Positions 46,201 through 56,681 of a DNA stretch of 64,000 nucleotides are shown here, piece after piece; within the stretch, counting starts at the first letter, position 1; the number at the start of each line of letters is the position of its first letter. The DNA is taken from positions 7,192,001-7,256,000 of the forward strand of contig NC_088320.1 of NCBI RefSeq assembly GCF_910592395.1. The letters run 5' to 3'. This stretch comes from Lineus longissimus (lineage: Eukaryota; Nemertea; Pilidiophora; Heteronemertea; Lineidae). A program made the position numbers and the translations under genes. Under the pieces are notes generated by a model. The model searched no databases and was not told the DNA's origin. It saw only the letters and a list, made by a program, of their open reading frames with translations.

Positions 46201-46947
46201 TTGTCTCATACACAGCCGTACCAGCTTCTGAAATGACCAAGTTAGCTCAAAAAGTTTTCCAGAAGCTAAAATCACTCAAATTAGATAACGAATAATGTGG
46301 TTTTAAATGCTTTTTGACTGCTTCCATATTTTGCACCAACCCAAGCGGTTAATGGTTGCCTAACCATAACTAGAATATCTAACGAAAAGAAAAGGTCACA
46401 TGCACGCACAATGTGAGGGGTAATGAGATCGTAATAATTATCATGCCCAATGTGATGATATTATATTACATGTATATGCACAGAATATTGTTTGTGCTAC
46501 ATTGTTGTATGAATACGGGTTAGGTTGTATAACGCCACAGTGACATGCCTAATTTGCAGACGGGTTTTTACAAGGCAGCTGTGTGATATCACCCAAAACT
46601 AGTTTTTGTTGCACTAAACCATCATTGGACAAACTCTCAATAGAACTACTGTTTCTTACACCTAATTTCGACCAGTTCAATACTAAAAATGACTCAAGGA
46701 TTGATTGGAGATTGTAAGTTTCGACGAAAATGTCTTCCGTCAGGCTCCCTAATACATTTGTACTCACTCCTCCGACATTGAGTAAACAAAAGAGCAAAGT
46801 CACAATCCATTTCTTCATCCTGTCGCCATCTTGTTTTTCTGGTGGAGATTTCTCCTCTTCTCGTGTCTTCATCTCGGCCCGATACTCGTTCCCCTCTTGG
46901 CTGATGTCAGCAGCTGGAGCTCTATGTTCCAGGTCAGACTCCACCAT
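43239..46947 (-). CDS. MFSD4B/NaGLT1-like major facilitator transporter, 499 aa
   Basis: Three exons: 46768-46947, 45272-45554 and 43239-44275. Intron phases are 0 and 1, with donors GGA|GTGAGT and GTTG|GTGAGT. The cytosolic N-terminus is about 43 residues, then about 12 membrane segments. Family-like blocks include GTVIVVIGSVLLDLQ (TM1) and GGTLSMAAIWGKEKATALY, matching the GGN...IWG...ALH region of MFSD4B (sodium-dependent glucose transporter 1). Other blocks are LYSGFFIGPALSY and SYLKSYIMLYMDLSSSQA. The loop after TM6 carries four N-glycosylation sequons (NFT, NDT, NGT, NIT). The length equals the family's. Expected role: plasma-membrane sugar uptake. The substrate is not certain, because related members carry other solutes. 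Ends TAA. Confidence 0.8.
46270..46375 (-). repeat. Interspersed repeat, inverted copy of 53831-53925
   Basis: It shares gttaggcaaccataaccgct, tgggttggtgcaaaatat and gtcaaaaagcatttaaaacc (as reverse complement) with the plus-strand copy. It lies in intron 1 of the transporter gene. Confidence 0.8.
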
Positions 46948-49900
46948 TTCGCACGTGCTATTGAAGCTTAAATTTGAAGGGAAAATCTGCTCAAAGTGTT
47001 TAAAAAATGAAATGAATTTTCAAAAAGATCCCACTTAATCAAGAATAATAATTTGCAAAGTTCAACATACTGTTTGACTTGATGCAGCTGATGGAAACAA
47101 TCTGCGAAATATATTATGGAATTGGAACATCTAGTAACTTGCATGTTGATATAACAAACTAAGTTGATATAACAAATCTATCGAGAGCAATTAGCAATCA
47201 TGACTGTATGACCGTTCCTGGTCCTTGCACATGGTATAATCTTCAGTTGCAGAACGCTTTTTCACTGAATTCTTCCTTTTTCACGGTAACACACTGAACC
47301 TTTGTATAGGTGTCTATAAACCCCTTAGGTTTTTTTTCGAATTGTAACGTTAGTAGGCCTAAGTGTTCTAGAAAACTAATTCTTCGCAAAAAGCCCTCTC
47401 TGTTGTTTTGTTCATATTCTTAAAATGCATTTCCTGCGATGTGAATCACCTTCAAAGTATTTTAAGGAAAGCTACGGAAAAGGTGACATTTTTGTTAAAT
47501 GTCCGTGAAGAACAACTCGAAAATCCTTTGTCTAGTGACCACCGCGGCTGATAAGTATTTTCCCGCTTTCTGCGTCTTGATGGCAACTCCCCGGCAGGTC
47601 CACTCGCCGTCACCAAGGGGCTTAGTAACAAGATGCTCATCTTAAAGGGCTCTAGACGCACTCTTAGATATAAAGGTTTTGAGCCTTTTGAAAAAATCTT
47701 TCTGGGTTCTTCAGCCAACAGGAATATGCACCCCTAGGGGTTTTTGAGTTTGTGAAAAGCCCGTGAAAAGCCGTAAAGGGCCGTGTTCTTCATAACCCTG
47801 AAAAACCTCTACGGTGTGCCGGCATATTTGTGTCGGCTCGAAACCCCCAAATGGGTTTTTTAGAGGCTAAAAACCTCTATTTTTAAGAGAGCACGGACAG
47901 TAACACAGTTGTCGTGTCACTATGAATAGAAAATATGTTGTTGTCCGATTGCGTTTTGGCGGAAAGATGGGAATAGCCATACGTAAGAAGTAGTAAGTAA
48001 GTATGGGGGTTCATTTCCAGGCGGACAAACATTTTGTCCCATTTATCAACATACATTTACTTACCCTTAAAGATAAATTTGATGAACGCTTAGAACCGTC
48101 TTAGAACTTCCTTAATACATCCAATCCGAATCAGGCCGGTTACTCCTAATGATATGTATGGACACGCCGAGTAGGACAGCTGGTTTAAGTGCAAGGCACT
48201 TCTTGGAAATCGTTGATTTGGGGTGGGCTCTGCACAGACAATTATGATACGATGTAATTCGCCATACGAAGTATGATTTAACCCCGATCTCATCATTTCC
48301 TAATGAGAAGCTAAATTTGCAATGACCATTGGCCCGCATATGTATCCGACTATCTGATAATTAGTAGTGTATATAGTGACGCATCTGATTCTATGTATTC
48401 TTACAAGTAAGTGTACATACATTTTGTATTATTATCATAAGTCAAAGGCCTACGTTTTGAGATTTTCAGTTACTGTAGAACAGAAAAAAATCCGCTTGCA
48501 GGATATTTTTGTGAGTGAGTGATGCTGGCGAAAATAAACTGCCGCGAATATCTCTTGCTTTTCAAATTGAATTCCATGTAATTATTGTCATGTTTTCACA
48601 GAGAGGTAAGGGATTGCATCCACCTCGGCCTTGTTGATCCCCATTATACGAAAAGGTGATTAAAGAAACCGCGTACATACCATGCGCAATCAGCGCGTAT
48701 CATGATCAACATTAGCAAACACAAATTTCACACTCTTGAATGACTCTGCTCTAATTAATGCTCATCTTAATGTGCTAGTGTATATGGGCGTTATGACAGT
48801 GAATTCGGGTGGACTATATCAAGACATCTGCACCACACAGCGCCAACACAAGGAGCTCTACATGTACTGCAAAATAGGCAATTTTTACTTTATTTGGAAA
48901 ACATTTGCATCGACTCGCAAAAATATTCTGCCGCGAATATGTCCATCGTTCGGCATTCCGAAAACGTTCATGTCTCAAAAGGTTTGTTTTGCAGTATGAA
49001 AATATGATCATGCAAAAACAATTCTGTTGTGTACATCTGTGCTGGCTCTTGTGAAGAGCCATCCAAATCAATTTTATTTTTCAAAGCTCAGCAGAATCGA
49101 CGAGACGTACGTCGTATCGGTAGATTAGTCATCTCTTGAGATTATATCAAACAGTCAACGTCATGTGGAAGCAGCTGCTAGCTCTCCGAGGACGTCAGGC
49201 CTCTCTAGTATGTCCAACTACCTCTCCGAGCAATTCTCGCCTCCACAAAGTCCTCGTATCGGGATTTCAAACCCATGTTGCAACTCTGGCTTCAGCGTTT
49301 GCGCTTTCACATTGTACAGTTGAAATGTACTCATCGATTTATCCCGTACGCGCAACTACAGCTCAAATACAGGAACAAGAGATGCAACATCGGATTGAAA
49401 AGTACCTAAACAGAGCTCCTTGGTGGTCCTGGCATTCGGGCGACAAGCCGCTTCATCTCCGCCACAGGACTGAGGTTATAGTTTTACTTAGGCAGGTTGA
49501 ACGCTGAAGAAGAAGGTGGTCCTGGCATAGCCTTGTCACAGTGAGAAAACTGTCAGTCAGATGTACAGTCCATACGCACGAGGCCCTTGTTTAGATATAG
49601 CTAGATTTGCTCGGAGAGGTCGTTGGTAATGACTCGGAGAGGTGGCAGTTGCTTCCAAAGGGTGGTCCTTGGCGTTGTGCGTATGGCAGACGTGTCTTGC
49701 CATTCCCTTTAACAACAGGAATCATCTCAACAATGTTAACAACCATAAAGAAAACCTTTGAAGACAGCAATAGTGTTAAGACAAATTTATTACTGAATAT
49801 CAAATCGACGATGGATGCGAATCTATTCTCCCGGACAAACTCTCTTTCCAGACTCATTTTTGTAGCAGCACCAACTTGGGTCATTGAGGGGGACAGACTT

Positions 49901-50149
49901 TCGCCCTGAAAGAAATGCACGTCGATACATGTATCTTAAAGTGCCACGTTGCAAATGATTTTAGTCGCTACTAAATGCGATGGAGCCCGGACAATAGCAA
50001 CCAATCAGCAGCGGTATTTCAACCACTATCGGCAGGTTGTCCTGCTCTGTCGTAGGTCGCAGCGAGTGTAATCGCTCGTTTGCGCGGCGCTTTCAATAAC
50101 TACCTCATCCTGGTTTGACTTGGTGGTAAAGTGACACCTATAGGTAGAC
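46948..50149. other. Intergenic region with repeats
   Basis: 47720-47890 is a repeat with short inverted segments and cggcatatttgtgtcggct; a related copy is at 53490-53640. 49180-49225 and 49604-49640 share inverted cctctccgagca words. 49936-50095 is related to 32640-32985. Open frames here, for example 49591-49920 minus, have no usable splice signals. Confidence 0.35.
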
Positions 50150-51527
50150 TTACAAAACGGCTCGTGGACCATTCATATTTGTATGTTCGATTATATTATG
50201 ATTTACAAAATCCATCAGCGTTCTCAACCTGGATTCCTCAGTAAGTGTCCAGGAAAACTCTCCCGACAACACTCTAAAGCCATCTAGATTTCGAGTCGCT
50301 ATCGTGCTCGTAAACTCCCTTTGGTGGAAACACGGCTTACCTTGTATCATGTCCCACAGTCGACCCTAAAAAAGAAGAAATAAGATACGATTCGCATTTT
50401 GATTTGGACAAAAGTTGTGTAGTTCCTGTACGTTATGGCCGTGGTTTAATGGTTTGAATCTATGGCAGTTGTGAAGGTCGTCTGAAACCACTGTAAACAT
50501 GGTATACAACTGTTAGATTTCGGAGATCTAATACGGTGGCTTTGGTTCTGTGTCGTTTCTTTGGTGGCGCTGTGGGTCCGAAGATGGTCCGAATCGGCGA
50601 CTCGTGGAATTTTCAAGAATCATTTGTTTGTCGGACATCCTATCCTTAGGACATTGCAAACTTTTAGCATCCCGGAAATCAGTCATCACTTTACACCGTT
50701 TTTGAGGGGCAGTCACTGTAAAGCTTACCGCCAATTTCGCATTGTCAGGAAACACACGCTTGGCTCCTTCCTCCGTGCACGGTCCGTCACGACAGCCGGT
50801 CAGGTAGACGGTTATGGCTGAACGTTCCGCCTCGGGATAGAAAGTATACTTCCATGGGCTGTCGGACTCGACTATCGGGCAGAAGTCTAGGTCCCAGTTC
50901 GGGAAGGGGAAGGCAGCCTCGACTGAGAGTAAAAGATAATAACAGTAAACTGTATGCTGTAATTGGAACCTCAAAAGTCTAGTTACTCTTTGCTCTTACA
51001 TGTATACATGTACCTACAAATGAAACACGCGGGGAAAAGCATTTGAGATTTAGTTTTAATATTGATATCATCGACCCCACGAAACAGCTTGCATTGGGAT
51101 CAATAGGCCTAAACCGACTCTTGTGCAAAAATAGCAATGTTTGATTATAAAGTCATTGCTGTCGAACTAAATGTAGTTATACCGCCGCGGCGACCACTGC
51201 GAGATAACGTTTAGTGGTATCAGGCGTCGAGGCATAGATTTTCGTCACCGCGCAGCGCATCACAGTGCATCGATCCGCACAAAAAATTTCTGCACGGAGG
51301 CCTCACTCGGGTCCAGTCGGAACCAAAATCGGAAAAGCGGGTATAAAATTCAGTCAGTTTTTGAATTGTTCCATTTTATGTGAGTCATTCAATCCTGGGA
51401 ACTGTGACTGTGAAATTGAAGGACAGCTTGATTATACTGCCCTTAATAATACCAATGGCCCTTTTAAAGTATTCACCATACCTGCAGCAAACGCTAGTGC
51501 GCAAACGACAACAGCGATCTGCTTCAT
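50150..51527 (-). CDS. Small secreted cysteine-containing protein, possible ML/NPC2-like
   Basis: Exon 1 (51482-51527) encodes MKQIAVVVCALAFAA, a signal peptide, phase 1. Exon 2 starts at 50922 (VEAAFPFPNWDLDFC). It continues to ITVYLTGCRDGPCTEEGAKR, whose C-x4-C with PC resembles the second disulfide of ML/NPC2 lipid-binding proteins. Two models exist. A donor at 50729 (GGCG|GTAAGC) joins exon 3 (50150-50365, including RVLSGEFSWTLTEESRL), giving 151 aa. Reading on through KLAVSFTVTAPQKRCKVM stops at 50528, giving 146 aa. The read-through version preserves the beta-strand expected after the CxxxxC in ML proteins. The fold assignment is weak. Confidence 0.5.
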
Positions 51528-51571
51528 CTTCGCGAATACCTTAGTATGTGCATCTTGTGAAGCCGGAATGG

Positions 51572-51578
51572 TTTTATA
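51572..51578 (-). promoter_or_regulatory. TATA box of the 50150-51527 gene
   Basis: Minus-strand TATAAAA lies about 45 bp upstream of the ATG. The DNA directly upstream of it (51582-51630) is the left arm of an inverted repeat. Confidence 0.5.
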
Positions 51579-51581
51579 GTA

Positions 51582-52178
51582 GCCAAGTCGGCTTACTGGA
51601 CTTTGTGCAAAGAAAGCAACGAGCGCAATGGGGGAGCGACCATTATGTTTGACCCCGCCATCATTTTGTCATCCTAAAATAAAAACTTGGGGCTAACACG
51701 GCCACAAAATAGCCGCAACTCCATTTTGTGGATGGTGTAATGCCTGGTCATGGGTTCGAGTCTTGGGATAAACTCCTAAAGTACGTAAGCCATGGGTTTG
51801 AATCTGGATATTTCTCATCGATGTGATGGTGTAGTGCTTCGGTCATGGGCTCGATTCTTGATATAATCTCTTCAATGTAGTGTGTAGTGCTTCGGTCTTG
51901 GGTTCGATTTTGAGATTTACTCTTTGGTGTGGTGCGGGTCTCAGCCCCCTGTTTACTTCAATGTGTAACACACCTTCCATTCGTCGCGCTGGCGCCACCT
52001 ATCCATCCCCATGTCACAAGATAATAGACCCAGTGATTTGCACTTGTAGCCCCTCTATTTATGACCATAGCAGCAAATATATGAACAGTTAGATATAAAA
52101 ACAAAATAAATAAACACATCGTTGCGTTCGTTGTGTTGCGTTGCTTTCTCTGCGCAAAGTCCAGTAAGCCGGCCAAGT
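51582..52178. repeat. Inverted-repeat element at a promoter
   Basis: The left arm (51582-51630, gccaagtcggcttactggac) and right arm (52136-52178) are inverse copies with few mismatches over about 43 bp. They enclose about 500 bp of non-coding DNA. The left arm abuts the TATA box of the secreted-protein gene. Confidence 0.75.
51725..51930 (+). repeat. Four diverged tandem units with B-box-like cores
   Basis: Units of about 50-55 bp each carry a version of gtagtgcttcggtcatgggt followed by tcgattct, resembling a pol III B box (GGTTCGANTC). No A box or cloverleaf is present. Confidence 0.65.
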
Positions 52179-53830
52179 CAGTCAATGTAACATTGCTTGC
52201 ACGGCCATGCACGTGGCTTTGTTCACATGTTCGATATATATGCATAAACACGGCCGGCCCTAGGTATACAAGATATTTACGACTCATGACAGAAAATCAC
52301 ACGTCTCAATATCAATTTCAACCGCATCAATATTGGCTACTACAATATTTACTCGCAGTTAATCTAGATATTTGTGTCTTGAACAGGAAGCGTTTCCCAC
52401 AACTGTTTCGAAAGTGTTGACCAGTCGCAGGCAGGCTCTCATTTAGATGACGATCTCGCAAAGGCCTTAGAGTAGCAAAGGCTAAGCCTCAATCGTCCTG
52501 CCTTGTACATGCATATCACGTGACCAGGCCCATTGAAACAAGAAGATGACGCTGTATCAAATATTCGACCTCAATTGCCTCGCAATGTATATCACGTGAG
52601 CATGTATATCACGGGACCATGCCCACTGAAACAAGAGGATATCGCTGTAATGTTCGAAGATTTAATACGTTTGTTTGAGCATGTTTAAAGCAATGAAATC
52701 CTTACGAATTTGCAATGTACAATATCATAACTATGATAGACCATAGTACACGCGGATGAAACTGCCCTCGCAGCTTGGATTCTCTCATTTGCGAGGCCGT
52801 CTTTCAAAGAGAGTCATCCGCGACTCTGTTGACGGAAATGGATGAAAATAACTTTTGATTTGTTATTTCAAATAATGGTGAGGTTCGCATGCTTACGATT
52901 TACGATTGCGTTTACGATTTCAACACGTAAACACCAGTAGTAAAAAATCATACACAATTAAAATCAAATCCAAATGTATAATAATTACTAGATTTTAAAT
53001 TGCTTCAATAACTGTTACTAAGCAGATTGTCTAAATATTCATTGAAACAAATATGTTCATCATCACGTAAGTTCAAAATAAACGCGGTCCAAAATTACAA
53101 ATAATGATACATTAGTATACTCGACATCATCGTTCCACAATAACACCGGTATTCGCAGTTTCCGCATCAGTCATGGTAACGAGATTGCTCTACCTCGTCC
53201 ACTGCGGAGGGGATTGACGAAATGATGCAGCGCTCACGACACCCTTAAAGCACGCTCGGTCTTCGCCATTCCCTCTCGATCATCGGCACTGGAACAAACA
53301 GTTTTCAGTTTTAGACATAGTTTGTGGATAACACAACAGAGTAACATCGGTGAGTCCAGGTTCTAGATTCCCAAATTTTCATCTTTTATCAATTGTGTAC
53401 AATTTCAATTTCAATTTATTCTGTATTAATACCGTATGGTTATAACATGTACATTTGTGTTTACTCTCTCTTAGAAACGATGTTTTTTCAGCCTTTTAAA
53501 AGGCTTTTAAGAACTTTCAGGCAACGCAAATATGCATCGACAAGAGGGTTTTTTTTCAGGAAAATGAAAATCACTATTTTCCTTAAAACCCTCTATGGGG
53601 TGCATATTTGTGTGAGCTGAAAAACCCTTAAATATTTTTCAGAATTTCAAAAACTACGTAGAGTGCTCGGTAAATAGGTAACTAACAAACGTACAACAAA
53701 CAGGAACGCGCTATGCCTATTCCATAGAGTCTTGTGTCTTCATTCTAAAGCATCTGGGTTGAGAATGAACCACACTTTACAGTGTAAATGCACTATGCGC
53801 CAACGAAGCCGCCTAGTTTTGAATTCAGCG
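52179..53830. other. Region without a supported gene
   Basis: A locally repeated segment around 52510-52630 contains tatcacgtga twice. A repeat at 53490-53640 with aaccctctatgggg and gcatatttgtgtgagc is related to 47720-47890. Confidence 0.35.
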
Positions 53831-53925
53831 GTAACGGTTAGGCAACCATAACCGCTTGGGTTGGTGCAAAATATGGCAGCAGTCAAAAAGCATTTAAAAC
53901 CACATTATTCGTTATTCAATTAGAG
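53831..53925 (+). repeat. Interspersed repeat, partner of 46270-46375
   Basis: It starts ggtaacggttaggcaaccat and includes tgcaaaatatgg and aaaccacattattcg. It is the inverse copy of the segment inside the transporter intron. Confidence 0.8.
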
Positions 53926-53949
53926 AAGTACTACTCTCTGTCGATATTG

Positions 53950-54044
53950 GTTGCCTCACTATAACCGCGAGGGTGTGGGGCTAAAATGTTGTCCAAAACC
54001 GCTTCAACATTTTAGCGCCACCCTCGCGGTTCTAGTGAGGCAAC
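53950..54044. repeat. Near-perfect 40-bp palindrome, hairpin-forming
   Basis: The left arm 53950-53991 (GTTGCCTCACTATAACCGCG onward) and right arm 54005-54044 are inverse with about three differences around a 13-nt loop. It is non-coding. It could be a minimal foldback element. Confidence 0.9.
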
Positions 54045-54427
54045 AGATAGCTTCGAGTCGGTATCAATTCCTTAATCAAAGCAATATATGTTTGGCTTAT
54101 GTTTCTTCAGCATTTCTGTACCAATACCATGCGTAATTCGACGACCTTCAAGAACTGTGCGTCCGAACTGAAGCTCTCAAATGTAGTGGAATTGAATTAC
54201 ATGTATATCAAATATATACTTGATAATATCATAAACGTAATTACATCATCAAGCCATTATTTTGAAATACGTCCTTGCTTTGACTGAATTAAAGTTTTTT
54301 AGATCCAACTGGGTGAACCAAGGGACCAAGGAAGGGAACCGATGTTAACAGTGACCAATGGTATGGTAAAATGTTCAACACATAAAAGATGTAATAACGT
54401 TAATGACAACGATATCAAGCCTAGACT

Positions 54428-54624
54428 AACTGACTGACTTGCTGGCTGGCTGACTGGCTGGTTGGTTGGCTGGCTGGCTGGCTGGCTGGTTGGTTGGCTG
54501 GCTGGCTGGCTGGTTGGTTGGCTGGCTGGTTGGTTGGCTGGCTGGTTGGTTGGCTGGCTGGTTGGTTGACTGGCTGGCTGGCTGGTTGGTTGACTGGCTG
54601 GCTGGCTGGCTGGTTGGTTGGCTC
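54428..54624. repeat. CTGG/TTGG simple repeat
   Basis: About 195 bp of gctggctggttggt-type tetranucleotides. The minus-strand open frame of SQPTNQPA repeats is a by-product. Confidence 0.98.
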
Positions 54625-54649
54625 ATTAATTTATAATAATTATTTGATT

Positions 54650-56254
54650 GGTTGATTGTAACATTCGCAGGCAAGGTTTTCGAAAGTTGTTCAAGCCGTA
54701 GCTTGACGTTTGTACCATCGATTTATCAACATGACACCTACGTCAAAATGTTTTACAAAAATGATGGGTGTTTGCTCAATCAGGATGTGGTTCGGAATCT
54801 CTGTTGGTTCTGGTTATTTTCACCCATCGATATCCTGTTTGCTGCCAGAAGCTCCCTCCGCATTATTTGCATCGATGCGGGAGTCAATCACCAGATGCGA
54901 TGGATCAATTTCCGGTGTTTAGGTGGTTTGGTTGAGCGCCGATCACAGTCTGTGAGCAGAAATAAACCAGCCGCTTTTTCAGCATGATATCATTGCCTAC
55001 TTTTTTATTTTATTTTTTTTGGGGGGGGGTGACGTACATGATTGAAAGAATCTTGCTGTAATTTTCAGACCGAGTGATATTGTAGGCTGCATAGGCAAAA
55101 TTCTCAGCATCGACAAAAGAAACTATGATGATTGTAGGAATCATTCATTCATAAGCTGACGGAGTCCAACCCATTTTGTCGTATTCTTTACCAGTTGCTC
55201 GTCGTGTCGACACGGACCAGTACCAATTTATACAACCTGGGAGGAACAAGGAAAATTAGGCGAAAAGACCTCCCCAGCTGTGGGTAGGAACCAGGGACCT
55301 CTTGACTACTAGCCGATATAGCCCCGCACCCCTAGTTCACTTGCCTGGGCTTTTTGGTACTTCAAAGTTCATGTTAACACAGTTCATCACTGCTACAGGC
55401 ATTAATTTTTTTAAGATCTGACTTACTTATGTTTTGACGTCGTGACTGACACAATCAATATACGAACAGGTCTCTTTTTTTCGGTCGAAGCCAAATAAAG
55501 TGCTCCATTTTATCAAGAATTCATAAAGACTAGTAGTCATGAATTCTTTATTTTATTGTATGATCGTCTATACGCCATTACGCATTACTAGTATGTCTCT
55601 TAATGGACATAACAACTAAATAACGGTAATTTTAAAACATTGTATACCGGAAGAGAACAACATGCAGTTTCATATATCTGATGAAAAAGAGGAAATAACT
55701 CCCATCATCACCAAGGAACAAACATAGATTTGAGCCAAGCCTCTCCGGATATGTTTAGGGCGTCGTGTTTTCCTAACAAAAGATTAATGAAATACCTTAC
55801 CTGTCAATTAGAAGAAATTGGTGTCACGTGCTATTTGCAACCGTCAATTAAATTAACGTTGTAGAGATTGGGCTTTGTGAAGTCTGTCAAGTTGCCGTCG
55901 CCTTCGTTTCACGTTTTTCATAATTGGAATGTTTCTTAATAAGGCAAAGTTAGATTTTCAAGATTCAATGGAGTATTCAAGTCCTAAATACATGTATACA
56001 TCATTGTTTTTTAAAAAGGTCATGTGTATCTATAGGATTCATGTAATGTACTGGACACTTTTGTCGTGGTCTTTCTTCCACGATTGAAATACACACCAGA
56101 AATATATAATTCCCCATCCCATGATTTGTTGCTTTTCTTGAAAGATGAGCGAAAAAAGTGTTTCGTCGCAAAATGCAATTAACTATTTGTTTAGAAAAAC
56201 GCAAAAGTACATGTACGAGTGATGGCTTTATATATGTTTTAATCTATATTGTAG
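54650..56254. other. Region with a SINE-like segment, no firm gene
   Basis: It contains a T/G homopolymer run (55002-55030) and the SINE-like head at 55250-55350. Plus frames at 54652-54987 overlap each other in two frames and lack splice context. Confidence 0.3.
55250..55350 (-). repeat. tRNA-derived SINE-like head
   Basis: On the minus strand GCTAGTAGTCAAGAGGTCCC is followed by TGGTTCCTACCC. This resembles the anticodon-to-B-box half of a tRNA, preceded by an A-box-like GGGGTGCGGGGCTATATCGG. It does not form a full cloverleaf. Confidence 0.4.
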
Positions 56255-56681
56255 TCGTCACCTTCAATACCTCAGTAAAAGTGCAAACTAGGATCCTTTG
56301 TTCCACACTCTTTATCCCGAAACATCTAAAACTGGAGGAAGAAGACAACACTCTAATCAGAAAAGCCGGTAACGGAACTTCAGAGAGTGAGTGAGCATAA
56401 GCCATCGGTATCAAACTGGTAACGATTCCATCAGTAAAGGATTACTGAGATATTTCAAATGAGCTTATATCTCCTCTTGAAATTTGCCATTTAGATATTG
56501 GAAATATCGCCATCTTTAAATAAACAATATCTGCAGATAAACAGATCTGCTTAGACATCGGAATAACGCACGTGATATTATCAGACTTAAGAAAAGGGAA
56601 AAAAACTGAAATGTCATCCACATACCAAATGTTGCCCTTTTACTAACAGGACAACATGAAAAACCGAAGCGAAGCCGATGA
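56255..56681 (+). CDS. Possible last two exons of a plus-strand gene
   Basis: Exon 56255-56386 is phase 1-1. Its acceptor is ctatattgtag and its donor AGAGA|GTGAGT; it encodes VTFNTSVKVQTRILCSTLFI, then KHLKLEEEDNTL. It joins exon 56650-56681 (acceptor ttttactaacag), which adds RQHEKPKRSR and TGA. In another frame the second exon reads DNMKNRSEADESIFKAA to a later stop. The 5' part is not found and no family is recognised. Confidence 0.3.

Noticed and set aside
47452-47718. 88-codon minus frame
   Set aside because: It overlaps a repeated segment and has no splice context.
54426-54674. 82-codon SQPTNQPA frame
   Set aside because: By-product of a tetranucleotide repeat.
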